Origin: Natronococcus sp. CG52
GTDB lineage: Archaea > Halobacteriota > Halobacteria > Halobacteriales > Natrialbaceae
DNA: 64,000 bases
Direction of reading: 5' to 3'
NCBI RefSeq assembly: GCF_023913515.1
Contig: NZ_CP099393.1
Location: forward strand, 310,001 to 374,000
Below the pieces are notes generated by a model. That model was not told the DNA's origin and made no database searches. It saw nothing but the letters and a program-made list of their open reading frames with translations. Positions within the stretch are counted from its first letter, which is position 1. Every line of letters starts with the position of its first letter. Made by a program: the position numbers and the translations under genes. Shown one piece after another: positions 45,512-54,766 of the stretch.

Positions 45512-46171
45512 GTGCAAATTGAAGACACTCGAGCGATCTTCACTGCCCTATTTGCAGGATCCGTCGTGCTCGCTAATGTGCTGGCAGCGAAATTAACATG
45601 GATCGAGTTACTCGGAATCGGCGGAGTCGCTATCCCGGCCGGATTCGTTGCGTTTGGCGTCGCATATCTAGCGTCTGACTTGCTTGTGGAATACCACGGG
45701 CGTGAGTACGCAGCGTCGGTCGTGAACGGGACTGTCTTCACTCTCATTGTGGCATACGTGCTGGTCTTCCTGGCGATCTGGATGCCAACAGCACCGTTCT
45801 ACGAAGGTCAAACAGCGTTCGAGGCTACATTGGGTGACTCAGCATCGATTATTTTGGCATCGGTTGTGGCATTAGCAATCGCTCAACACCTGGATGTTCG
45901 ACTGTTCTCGAATCTCAAGTCTCGAACCGGGGATAGCCATCGGTGGGTACGGAACTGTGGTTCGACGGCCGCCAGTCAAGGCGTTGATACAGTTGTGTTC
46001 ATCACACTCGGATTTGCGATTTTTCCCGCTCTGGGACTTGGTGGCGACCCATTATGGGGTTGGGCGCTAGTATCGATTGTCATTGGTCAGTATGTGGTCA
46101 AACTCCTGGTTGCACTCGTTGACACAATGCCGTTCTACGCAGTAACAGAAGTCGTTGAAGCGAAGGCTTGA
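45512..46171 (+). CDS. YhhQ/VUT-family queuosine-precursor transporter
   Basis: 219 aa from GTG 45512. Six hydrophobic helices. Family marks are SVVLANVLAAKLTWIELLGI at the start, IPAGFVAFGVAYLASDLLVE followed by YHGREYA (the conserved SDxxxExYG-like loop), then LSNLKSRTGDSHRWVRNCGS near the middle (RN at a conserved cytosolic loop) and TAASQGVDTVVFITLGF. The family (COG1738) imports queuosine precursors such as preQ0, preQ1 or queuine. Being the first gene after two TGT-like genes, it may secure the modified base for DNA. Start codon not firmly fixed. Confidence 0.8.
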   Translation: MQIEDTRAIFTALFAGSVVLANVLAAKLTWIELLGIGGVAIPAGFVAFGVAYLASDLLVEYHGREYAASVVNGTVFTLIVAYVLVFLAIWMPTAPFYEGQTAFEATLGDSASIILASVVALAIAQHLDVRLFSNLKSRTGDSHRWVRNCGSTAASQGVDTVVFITLGFAIFPALGLGGDPLWGWALVSIVIGQYVVKLLVALVDTMPFYAVTEVVEAKA

Positions 46172-46640
46172 GCGGCTAAAGAAGGCGAAGTTGGGAGCAA
46201 TACGCGAGGTTCTTCGGTAAATAGCAAAAGTGTAAGATGCACGCTCAAGTAGGAGTACTGTGGGTGTGGATTCCCTTCTCTAATACGATCCTCGAGCGCG
46301 GATTCACACTCGAACAACCCGTTCAGAACGATAAAACAGCTACTGAGTCTGACCGAACTGTCGCATTTGTCCAGGGCACCAATACGTATCTGCATCGGGA
46401 CTGCGGGAAAATCCCGCTACAACGTCTGCCTTGGAAAACTGATCCACTTCTGTAGCAGAAGCTGTAGCTTACGTCTCAAGCCCGCCAATCGTGATTTAGC
46501 CTGTTCCGATATCGGCTACTTCGAAATGGATAGACAGACTCATTGGAAGAAGAACATTCAACTTCCTAACGTAGCATCTAACAGTATGGCGAACGACCGC
46601 CGGATGACTACCGATCGCTTCTTCGGGGGCGTTGAAGAGC
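46172..46640. other. Gap without convincing gene
   Basis: About 470 bases. Frames at 46237-46455 and 46367-46684 have mixed composition, and the second merely runs into the nuclease-gene tail. Probably degraded sequence at an island boundary. Confidence 0.4.
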
Positions 46641-46684
46641 GACTCGAGAACCAGCTAGCACAGGTCCTCAAACGGAAATTGTGA
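46641..46684 (+). pseudogene. McrC-like nuclease tail, repeat copy 2 (last 14 codons)
   Basis: CTCGAGAACCAGCTAGCACA onwards encodes LENQLAQVLKRKL and TGA, nearly the same as the end of the gene at 7398-8738. Similarity goes on for about 150 bases past the stop, including the decayed convergent ORF. It is joined upstream to unrelated sequence. Confidence 0.65.
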
Positions 46685-46942
46685 CTCAATGGCCGCCTTG
46701 AGAGAGGGAGTTTTGCCCTACACTCGAAATTCATCCTCCGAATTGGACACTGACTTAAATATAGTAGTTCGTCGATTTAGTAATACCCTCGACTTTCGAT
46801 CTCTTCCAACTACGTGACCTCGGTCAGATCCCAAATCGTGCCCTCTTCGAACAGTGGAATGGAATTATGGGTGTCACATCCATCGAAGAACGATTCTACC
46901 GAATCATCGAGTGGGTCCCGAAACTCCTCGAGCCGAGTATTA

Positions 46943-47600
46943 CTACGAACTGGTCGACACGCCATACACCTGGTCTATCGATTCATTGTAGAGTTCGTCA
47001 ATAGTCGCGATCAACTCCTCGTTCTCAACTACCAAGTCAATGAACGCTTCCTGTAACGCTGCAACATACGCGTCGAAGAAGTCCTCATGAGCGTCGACAT
47101 CAATATCGTACGTTGCTACCATCATATTTCGCTTGTTACCCGTAACCTCCGCAGACGATGGATGCAAATTATCAATCACAGACTCATTCTCGTAGAACGA
47201 ATCCGCGAACACATCGATAAACGCCTGACCGTTCGCCCCCATGTTCCGAAAGCACACTTGCAGCGTTCGCACCCCAACAGCAAGGTCCCGGTTCCGTTCA
47301 AGCCGATGATGAAACCCAATCCGGACGTCGTTTCGATCATCGGGCCGCGCGTAAATCTCTCCGTCCAACTCAGCCGTATGTCGCTACCAGCCATCCTTGA
47401 AAATCATCCCTCAGTCCGAGCTGCTCGTCCGGAACTTCCAGCGACTCCCACCGGCACCGGTCTCAAGCTCAATAGTAATCAGATCCTCATCAAAATTCGA
47501 GTACGTGCCGAGCTTCTCTCGCTCAAGCGCTTCCCCCTTGACATCCCGGTGGAGATCAGCCTCACGGCTGGCCAGATACAGAGACTAGTCGATATTCGTG
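46943..47600 (-). pseudogene. Decayed unknown gene, paralogue of the fragment at 57.2 kb
   Basis: The 3' part (to 46943) is open and encodes QVCFRNMGANGQAFIDVFAD, NKRNMMVATYDIDVDAHEDF and the end DQVYGVSTSS. Upstream in the same frame the sequence still reads like protein (ALEREKLGTYSNFDEDLITI, GAGGSRWKFRTSSSD, GMIFKDGW, HTAELDGEIYARPDD) but contains a TGA and a TAG, so the gene is dead. Family not recognised. The fragment at 57165-57510 is about 80% identical over the shared end, and both sit just after a nuclease-tail repeat, so tail and gene were copied as one block. Confidence 0.65.
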
Positions 47601-47632
47601 CGAGTACCATCGAGAAGACGGATAAGGATTGA

Positions 47633-47866
47633 GAATATCTCTACCGAATATCTAGCTGATCCGGTGTATCTCATTTTACAATCAGCTGATAGTTGTTTCG
47701 GGAGTATTAACCTTTGATCTTTTTGATCGTATAACGCTAGATCACTTACCTTATCTATCCGACTAGTTTTGGTTATGGTACATCCATACTAGTACTTGGC
47801 AAATATGTGGAAAATTCACGATGTACGTAGAACGGTTTTATCTTTATATGGGCAGTGCTATAAGCA
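47633..47866 (+). promoter_or_regulatory. Intergenic region with TATA box for the zinc-ribbon gene
   Basis: AT-rich spacer. CTTTATATG at 47842-47850 lies about 20 bases before ATG 47867, a typical TATA box for a near-leaderless haloarchaeal transcript. Confidence 0.45.
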
Positions 47867-48067
47867 ATGGCAACGACAAGCAACAACCCGGGTGAAATAA
47901 TGGAATACTGTACTGATTGTAACCAAAATACGATCCATACTGTTACCATCCAAATTCGGACAGAGAGTCATAAGCAAGAGAATGCACCCTTCTCTCGAGA
48001 GCCATATCGGGTTAGTGACTGTCTACAGTGTGGACTCCGAGAATCACTCCGTATGAATAATGCCTGA
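47867..48067 (+). CDS. Small zinc-ribbon protein (DUF7835-like)
   Basis: 66 aa. Two CxxC knuckles, YCTDCNQNT and DCLQCGLRE, frame a beta-ribbon with HTVTIQIRTESHKQENAPFS followed by REPYRV and end LRMNNA. This is the pattern of the conserved haloarchaeal DUF7835 putative zinc beta-ribbon family. It probably binds one zinc ion; a role in nucleic-acid or protein contacts is unknown. A TATA box lies 20 bases upstream. Confidence 0.8.
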   Translation: MATTSNNPGEIMEYCTDCNQNTIHTVTIQIRTESHKQENAPFSREPYRVSDCLQCGLRESLRMNNA

Positions 48068-48540
48068 CATTAGATATATTTGCGAGCGAAGGCTGTTTAT
48101 CGTGGACCTGTGCCTTTCAGGTACTTGGGATTCAAGAGCAAATAAGCGACGATGTTATCAGTAGATCAAACCGCCTTGGGGTCAAACTTTGAAGAGCTTG
48201 GCCTGCTACGCTTGCGGAATTTCGACCATACAGAATGATTCCATCGTTTACCAGAATGTTCATCAGAGAAAGGCCCTATAATTAACTTACCAGAGCCATG
48301 ATTGTTTTCCAATTCGTGGCATCGAGCGGTGGTAATCAAACCAGGTTTCGGTTTTCGACTTTTCCGTCCACTCAGCGCCACACCAGAGATCCCCATATTA
48401 TACAGTCTCAATTACTAAAATATTTTATATTCATTAGTGATCATAGTTGCTCACATAGATTAAAAATAATATAATATTTATATTCGAGATAGAAAATTTT
48501 AGATATTTTTAATATTCGGGGCGTCACATATGCATTTGCA
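48068..48540. other. AT-rich gap; one doubtful small ORF
   Basis: About 470 bases. A minus-strand frame at 48166-48411 (81 codons, Lys/Arg/Ser-rich, start preceded by AT-rich DNA) could be a small basic protein but matches nothing I know and has atypical composition; not accepted. 48412-48540 is extremely AT-rich and likely holds the promoter of the next gene. Confidence 0.4.
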
Positions 48541-48774
48541 ATGTCCGATGCAAAGACTTGCTCCAAGAACCAGGCCGTTGAATTCCTCAAAGATCACCCA
48601 CGGATGATGGGCGTGTTGTTTACCCTCTGTCTGCTCCTGTCGCAGGCGGGAAGTGTGGCTGCGGCGAACGGCGGGGAATCCGCTAATCACAACTCCACGA
48701 TATCGATATCGTGGCTCCAGCGTAATTCACCTTCTATTCGAACCGGGATATCTTCGAGCAGAAGAAACTGTTGA
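48541..48774 (+). CDS. Small secreted/membrane protein, DUF7503-like, with aberrant tail
   Basis: 77 aa. The first ~45 residues have the signature of the short haloarchaeal DUF7503 family: VEFLKDHPRMMGVLFTLCLL, then LSQAGSVAAANGG, one hydrophobic helix with an Ala cleavage-like end. Family members stop at about 45-50 residues. Here the frame runs on for about 30 residues into the antisense of the convergent CHAT gene (overlap from 48687), so the native 3' end was probably replaced by rearrangement. Confidence 0.55.
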   Translation: MSDAKTCSKNQAVEFLKDHPRMMGVLFTLCLLLSQAGSVAAANGGESANHNSTISISWLQRNSPSIRTGISSSRRNC

Positions 48775-50839
48775 ACTTCATTGGTAGAAAGTTTGAATGT
48801 TTCGAGTGGGCCTCCAGACAGGAAGTACCTGTCGTGTGAGTCAATATAGGGGATGAACACCGTTCCCATTCCATACAAGCTAGTCGGATAGGTTTTGATT
48901 TCGACCTCGTAGCCGTCGTCAGCGGACTCGATTTCACACATGTTTACTACGGAACTCTCCGCTTGAGCGATCGAAAATCCGCCGTCCCCGACGACACCGT
49001 ATTGCCCACCCAGCAGTATCGTTTCGCGTGCGATTTCGTGAGCGGCATACAACGGGAAACCACGATTGAGCAGGCGAGCAATCGTCTGACCCATCTTTAC
49101 TGCTTCACTGTCGATCAGATCTCCCAGCGTAGCGATCCCACCAATACTTCCACCTCGGATGAGATGACAACCCTGCCTGTAAGACCGACACGCGTTCAAG
49201 AAGAACGCGTCAATGCCGACAGCGTCGAGCGTCGCCGCGTCGAGCACCCCGTCTACGCACTGGAATCCTTCGTCGTCGATATGACCGATGTAATGAAGGA
49301 AATCGGTCTGTGTTTGAAGAATTGATCGTAATTCGTCGACCGTCGGGTTCTGGTGGATGGTGATTTTGAACGGTAAGTCATCACGGGAGCCGTAGACTTC
49401 GTCGACGATATCTCTCTCGTGATCCATATTAAAATCGACATCAGTTAATACACTCGAGAGATCGATATCGTTGTAGACGACAGTAATATCGATATCGTCC
49501 TCGGTCGGTCGTCGACCGAGGCGATTGTAATATGCATCGAGTAGCGCTTTGTTCGCTCCGAGTGGTATCCCGTTGCCAATCCATATTTCCTCAAGTGAGC
49601 CGTTGCGCTCTGGACGAATATACGGCTCAGCGAACGTTGCGGCACTCGTTTCTCGAGTTTCGTTGCTATTTCGAAGGAACTCATCGAGGAGTGCTTTTTG
49701 TTGGTTTTCCGGTGAAATCTCACGTCCGCGAGATGTTCTCACAACGGCGAGACGATGTGAAATAAAGGGTAGTACTTCGACGTGCTCGGGTTCGGGGTCG
49801 ACGTGAGCAGTGACCATCCAGTCCGGGATGTGTGGCTCGATCGTCGAATACGGGACGTCGAAGTAGGCTTCGAGACGCTCAGCAGGTGAACAGCCATATA
49901 GCGAGACAGGATCGTGATCGAGATCCGGCTCTACTGCTCGACGCTCGTGGAGATCGATCGGGTGAACGCCTTCGGTTCGGACGATGCAGTCAAGGAAAAA
50001 TACCTGTTTCAGTATCTTTTCGACAGTGTCCTCGAATCGTTTCCCTGTGTCAAGGGCGTACCGGAAGCCAGATTCGGTGACCAATTGTGGCGTCTCAGCC
50101 GGAACAACATCAGCCCCGAGATAGTACGCGAGCGGAGCGGCGGCGTAGATCGATGGGTAATTAGCCGGGATTTCGAGGCGGATATCCGAATCTAAACGCT
50201 CTATACCAGCCGGAATGTGCAGCTTCTCTCCAAGCTTGACGACTGGAGGATGACCGCGGTTCGAGGGAAACGATCGTTCGGGACTTTGTGTTTTGAGTGC
50301 TGACGCGAACGTTGAGACGGCGGCCATCATATCCTGCGGATTATCGGTCGTCGTGACGGTGGCAATGGCTCTTCGTGGTCCGAACACGCTCCAATCAGTA
50401 CTTCTGTTTCATCACCGAAATCGATGTAGGTCTGTGTAAAATTCGAAGAGATAGTGATAGCACTCTGTACCTGAAGATAGAGTGTAACCGGGGCAGAGAG
50501 TTCGAGGGTATAGACTCCCTGAGAAAACGTTTCGTGTGATGACTGCTCGAGGCTTGATACAAACGATCTTGTTCCGTCCCGTACGTGTACTGGTACAACG
50601 GTTGGCAGCGTAATCGCGTTCGTCATTATCGATACTGCTGCGTCGACAGGAAACAAGAGTTGGTCGCTGGCTATCTGTTTCGGTGAAACGGTATTAGGTG
50701 TCCAAAGAACATACCGGTGTCGGTCGATTTGATCGAGGACCTCAACTCCACAGCCGCCTTCCACCAGCTCAAATGAGATGTCTTTCACTAATGTACTTTC
50801 ATCTAAATGAAAGTGTGATTCGTCCGATACCTTCATCAC
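48687..50839 (-). pseudogene. CHAT-domain (caspase-like) protease, one frameshift
   Basis: Two overlapping minus-strand frames form one protein of about 717 aa. The first (ATG 50839) encodes a beta-rich N-terminal domain ending DFGDETEVLIGACSDHEE. The second continues with AIATVTTTDNPQDMMAAVST. They join near 50365-50372 where one base appears missing (GAGCCATTGCC). The second frame holds the CHAT protease: HYIGHIDDEGFQC (catalytic His) and FFLNACRSYRQG (catalytic Cys), then GGIATLGDLIDSEAVKMGQT. Such proteases act in prokaryotic immunity or programmed cell death. If the frameshift is real, the protein is inactive unless expression restarts at a GTG or ATG near 50387, which would give 566 aa with the full protease domain. 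Confidence 0.75.
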
Positions 50840-50983
50840 TATCTTTTGGGGGCCGCTAGAGTAAATTTCTTAGGTTAGGTCTGTTCTATTGAGACAGAAA
50901 AATTGTATTTCTTATTGTATATAGTTAGTATTTTGTCAGTAGAAAATCACCTCTGGCAATTTGGGACGCAGAGCGCAGAAAGG

Positions 50984-51053
50984 TCACCGTCTGTTTAGTA
51001 CCTCCGTTGGTGTTTGATCGATGAGTGATTGATGCGGTCGCTGCGTGTTATAA
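50984..51053 (-). pseudogene. 3' remnant of an rve-type transposase
   Basis: On the minus strand the sequence reads NYNTQRPHQSLIDQTPTEVL then NRR and TGA. This is the classic C-terminal end of integrase-core (rve) transposases, where RPHQSL and TPxEVL are conserved. Only about 23 codons remain. It abuts the start of the third nuclease-tail copy, implicating a mobile element at that junction. Confidence 0.55.
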
Positions 51054-51525
51054 TTCTGTACGCGATCGGAACCTCTCGTTTACCGCGGTTCCCGACGAGG
51101 AGGACAGCCAGTCCCGAACCGACAAGGTGCAACTCGTCGCAAAGGAGATCGCTGGCAACTATTTCGACAAGAAATACCAGGACCACACCGGGCGACCCGA
51201 CGTGATCGTTCTCGAGATCATCTCGGAAGACGGCGACCACGAGTACCTGATCGTCGAGGTGAAGAATAGCGCCAACGAGGACACGATTCGGCGAGGGATC
51301 AAGGAGACACTCGAGTATCTCGCCTTTTTGCGCCTCAACGAGGAGTACGTCTTCGGACGCGATGACGAGGAGTACTTCGGGTCCGGGTGGAACGGCCTGC
51401 TCGTGGTCCAGGATCTGCAACGCGAGACAGCGTCGCTCGAGGAACAAGCCGAGAGCGAGATTAAGATTCTGCAGGCCTCTGAGCTCGAGAACTAGCTAGC
51501 ACAGGTCCTCAAACGGAAATTGTAA
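51047..51525 (+). pseudogene. McrC-like nuclease tail, repeat copy 3 (about 155 codons)
   Basis: Encodes the nuclease core of the gene at 7398-8738 from RDRNLSFTAVPDE to LKRKL with high identity, including RPDVIVLEIISED and EYLIVEVKNSAN, but has no native start (N-terminal ~290 residues missing) and an in-frame TAG at 51493-51495 replacing a Gln codon before LAQVLKRKL. Similarity continues to about 51700 after the stop. Dead copy. Confidence 0.75.
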
Positions 51526-51857
51526 GCCGATAGTCCCCTCGGAGTGAAAAGTTGTGCCAGATACTCGAAATACACCCCCTGGAGCGAGTATTTGTTTAAT
51601 ATGGCCGCGCGCTATATTCGCAATACTCCCGATTTCCAGTTGTCTCCAACTGCACGACCTCAATCCGATCCCGAATTCTGCCATTAGTACCCGCTAAAGA
51701 GTCAAAAGCACGTGCTGATGACCTCGAGAGACGTTGGCGCTACCGCTTAGCAACGATGAGAGGATAAAGACACGTACCGCACCCGTCCACAGTAACTTAT
51801 ACCAGACTCCATATGGTACTATATGTGGCTTGTTAGTTGGGCTCATATCGATATTCT
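51526..51857. repeat. Repeat continuation and promoter region of the YjiH gene
   Basis: 51526 to about 51710 resembles the sequence after the nuclease gene at 8739-8930, with the same decayed convergent ORF (AGTNGRIRDRIEVVQLE on the minus strand). The remaining part includes ACTATATGTGG (about 51816-51826), a TATA-like element about 35 bases before ATG 51858. Confidence 0.45.
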
Positions 51858-53321
51858 ATGTTTGATCAGACTACTTGGTCGAACGACGAACAGGAAACAA
51901 AGCGGGTAGAATCGATTTCAGAACCGAAAACGATAGACGATATCGATTTGACAGAGATTCGGCGTGGACCTGTCTCGAAATTCGTACTGGCGTTCCTCGT
52001 TGGGTTCGTGTTTTTTCTGTTTCCTATCCCCTGGGACGGGCAGGTGACGGTCCCGTTTGATATCGTCGTCAATTGGATAACCGGATCATTTCCGATGTTT
52101 GCGGGTGTCTATGCACTGCTTCTGATCATCACTGGCGGTCTCTTGACAACGATTGCAGAATTTCGGAAACGTGGTTTCCTTTCGATCGACGACGACCTTG
52201 CAGGGAAGTTGACGCTTCCGTACTGGGAAACGTCGGCACCGTTCTGGTTCTTTCGAGTTGCCGGCGCCATCCTTGCTCCCTTCCTCTTTCTCGAGGTCGG
52301 TCCTAGCTGGATGATTGGACCGGAGACCGGTGGACTCGTCTGGGGGACGCTTATCTTGAGTGTCGCAGTGATTATCCCGATCGGCGCGATCTTTATCAAC
52401 CTCTTCGTGGAGTTGGGTGGGCTCGAGTTCGTCGGTACAATGGCCCGTCCGATCATGCGGCCGTTATTCAAAGTCCCCGGACGGGCAGCACTCGATAGCG
52501 TTGCCTCCTGGGTCGGCTCCTATAGCGTCGGACTCTACATTACTCGCAATGTCTTCGATCGTGGAGAATACTCGAAACAGGATGTATACATCATCAGTAC
52601 GTGCTTTGCAACGGTATCAATCGGGTTTGTCGGGGTCGTTGCTGCTACAGTGGACTTGTTAGAGCTGTTCCCAATCATCTTCCTGGCATACCTTGTCTGC
52701 ATTGCGATTTCGGGAGTTATTCTGGTTCGAATCCCACCACTAAGTAACGTGCCTGAGGAGTATATCGCCGAACCGAACCCGGAGACGCCGTTCCGGGGTT
52801 CTGTTGGAGATTACTTTCACTTTGGACTCTCTGAAGCGGTCAAAAAGGCCGAAGAAGGAGGCACCATTGTTGGAGCATCGGCTCGTGGCTTCATTGATGG
52901 ACTCAAACTTGCCGTCCTCATACTTGGAACGATTCTTTCGATTGGTCTCGCAGCAGTGATTATTGCCGAGCATACACCGACGTTTGAAATCCTCTCGCAG
53001 CCGCTCGTGCCAATCATTGAACTGTTGAGGATTCCCGATGCGGAAGTCGTTGCTCCAGCAACGATTATCGGAATCACGGAGATGTTCATTCCGGCACTAC
53101 TTGTCGCCGAGGCTGATGCAATGGCGCGGTTCTTTATTGCTCTTCTCTCGATCTCCCAGCTGATTTTCTTCTCGGCAACTGCGCCGATGATGATGGATAT
53201 GTTTAGCGATATTCCGATTCGGTTCCGGGACCTCGTTCTCTTGTTCGTCATGCGGACCGTGATTCTTGTGCCGATCATTGCTGCGATGACACACCTCGTT
53301 GCAGCAGTTGGTTTGCTCTGA
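51858..53321 (+). CDS. YjiH-family membrane protein (nucleoside-recognition/Gate domains)
   Basis: 487 aa from ATG 51858 (MFDQTTWSNDE). After a 45-residue polar N-terminus there are about ten hydrophobic helices, among them FVLAFLVGFVFFLFPIPWDG, ITGSFPMFAGVYALLLIITG, the Gate-type segment DSVASWVGSYSVGLYITRNV, then FATVSIGFVGVVAAT and the end LFVMRTVILVPIIAAMTHLV. The pattern fits the YjiH family with nucleoside-recognition (Gate) domains, putative transporters of unknown substrate. The gene looks intact and is flanked by repeat debris, so it was probably brought in with the island. Confidence 0.8.
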   Translation: MFDQTTWSNDEQETKRVESISEPKTIDDIDLTEIRRGPVSKFVLAFLVGFVFFLFPIPWDGQVTVPFDIVVNWITGSFPMFAGVYALLLIITGGLLTTIAEFRKRGFLSIDDDLAGKLTLPYWETSAPFWFFRVAGAILAPFLFLEVGPSWMIGPETGGLVWGTLILSVAVIIPIGAIFINLFVELGGLEFVGTMARPIMRPLFKVPGRAALDSVASWVGSYSVGLYITRNVFDRGEYSKQDVYIISTCFATVSIGFVGVVAATVDLLELFPIIFLAYLVCIAISGVILVRIPPLSNVPEEYIAEPNPETPFRGSVGDYFHFGLSEAVKKAEEGGTIVGASARGFIDGLKLAVLILGTILSIGLAAVIIAEHTPTFEILSQPLVPIIELLRIPDAEVVAPATIIGITEMFIPALLVAEADAMARFFIALLSISQLIFFSATAPMMMDMFSDIPIRFRDLVLLFVMRTVILVPIIAAMTHLVAAVGLL

Positions 53322-53462
53322 GAGCGCCAATCTCCAGTCAGCATTCTCGTTATGAAGGTTAGTCACTACTCGTACACCGTCGGTATTGGTGGAGCTATCG
53401 AATTGAACCGAGCAGCAACACCCACCACAATCTACTTTGCACTATGGATACTCTTGTTATCT

Positions 53463-54134
53463 ATGGATAATAGAAGTAGCCACAGTTCTGTTTCCATTCC
53501 GATACCCGTTCCAAACGAGGACGTTTTCAGATATACTGCCTGCGGGCCAATTCTTTCTCTCTTAGTCGACACCCCGCATTCCTCGTTCGGAATTCGCGAT
53601 CTCGGACGTGCAATTGACCGTCCTCACCGAAGTATCTCACTCGCCGTTGAAGACCTCGAGTCGCTGGGACTGGTAACCACCACAACAGAAGGTGGAAAGA
53701 AACTCGTTCAGATCAATCGCAATCGACTCACCAGCCCCGACGATCCTATCCTTCGAGTACCACAGGAAGAGTTTCGAGACCCCGTCCACAGCCTCCAAGA
53801 AAAAATTCTCGAGGAACTCGAGGACGTAGCGGGAATCCTGCTCTTTGGAAGCGTCGCTCGAGGGAACGCAGACCGACGGAGCGACATCGATTGTTTCGTC
53901 TTAGTCGGCACGAACCGGGCAACCAATCAAAAGCGAGCTCACGAACTTGCCCAAGAGCTGGGCAGTCAACGATTCGACGGCGATCGGTACACCTTCGAAA
54001 TACTAGTTGAATCCACCGAGTCGGCCGAACGACAAGCAGACCGCCTCCAAGAAATATTCGCAGACGGACTGACTCTATACGATACGGGACCGTTGAGCGA
54101 CCTCAAGACAGAGGTGCTGGCCAATGGACGATAG
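53463..54134 (+). CDS. MNT-type nucleotidyltransferase antitoxin with N-terminal wHTH
   Basis: 223 aa from ATG 53463 (MDNRSSHSS); the longer frame to 53352 reads non-coding. Residues ~20-90 are a winged helix (PILSLLVDTPHSSFGIRDLG, RPHRSISLAVEDLESLGLV). Then the minimal nucleotidyltransferase domain with the hallmark LLFGSVARGNADRRSDIDCF (GS...DxD). It overlaps the next gene by 11 bases. In HEPN/MNT modules the MNT protein silences the HEPN RNase by adding AMP; the fused wHTH probably autoregulates the operon. Confidence 0.85.
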   Translation: MDNRSSHSSVSIPIPVPNEDVFRYTACGPILSLLVDTPHSSFGIRDLGRAIDRPHRSISLAVEDLESLGLVTTTTEGGKKLVQINRNRLTSPDDPILRVPQEEFRDPVHSLQEKILEELEDVAGILLFGSVARGNADRRSDIDCFVLVGTNRATNQKRAHELAQELGSQRFDGDRYTFEILVESTESAERQADRLQEIFADGLTLYDTGPLSDLKTEVLANGR

Positions 54135-54621
54135 CGACGTCGACGCTGCGCTCGAAGCGGCTGAGAGAGCGTTCGAGGATACTCGTGACCAGTCACTTGA
54201 GACAGGACTCGACGTAACTGACGAGGCGCTCGTCCAACTACGGAAAGCCTGCCGACTCCTCGAGGCCGCGACAACACTCCGTGAACGAAACGGCCACCAC
54301 ACCGTCGTTATCGAGACTTCGTTCGTCGCCATCGAACGGAGCATTCAGTTCTACCTCATCCACCGCAATACTGCAGGCGGTGCAGACCTTCGGCATGATC
54401 ACGCCGCAGTCTACGAACGAGCTGTAGAGATCAACCTGTTCAGCGAGTCGTTTGGAGACCGACTACTCGAGCTCTGGAAAACGAATCGGGCAGCGGTGTA
54501 CTATCGGGAGGCTGCTGCGACCGCAGAACAAGCTGATGCGATGCTCGAACTCGCAACTACCATCCACGAACACGTTCTCCGATTCTCGTCTGTTGGATAC
54601 GAGTGTATCTGCAACCAATAG
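54124..54621 (+). CDS. HEPN-like partner of the MNT protein
   Basis: 165 aa, all-helical, coupled to the MNT gene. HEPN-type features are the long helices ALVQLRKACRLLEAATTLRE and ETSFVAIERSIQFYLIHRN, and late in the protein LWKTNRAAVYYREAAATAEQ. The canonical RNase motif Rx4-6H is not clearly present; Arg followed by Tyr-Tyr stands at that place, so the toxin might be altered or use another chemistry. The identification rests largely on operon context. Confidence 0.7.
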   Translation: MDDSDVDAALEAAERAFEDTRDQSLETGLDVTDEALVQLRKACRLLEAATTLRERNGHHTVVIETSFVAIERSIQFYLIHRNTAGGADLRHDHAAVYERAVEINLFSESFGDRLLELWKTNRAAVYYREAAATAEQADAMLELATTIHEHVLRFSSVGYECICNQ

Positions 54622-54766
54622 ACTACGGTCCCCCAAGCTATGAGAGGCGTGAAATTTCGTGAACAGCTACAATGCCAAACTGCCAATATGGAAAGGAGCA
54701 GTGGCATACCAGTGACTCGTTAAAACCTTTCCAATCTATGTAGGGTTGGGGGTTAATGATGAGCAC

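Noticed and set aside
47087-47632. Plus-strand frame of 181 codons
   Set aside because: Antisense to a decayed minus-strand gene whose reading frame aligns with the fragment at 57.2 kb.
48166-48411. Small basic minus-strand protein of 81 aa
   Set aside because: Composition unlike neighbours, no family pattern and no partner; kept only as a note in the gap entry.
51047-51495. A second functional nuclease gene
   Set aside because: It keeps the catalytic residues but lacks two-thirds of the protein, a proper start and has an in-frame TAG; better explained as a repeat remnant.
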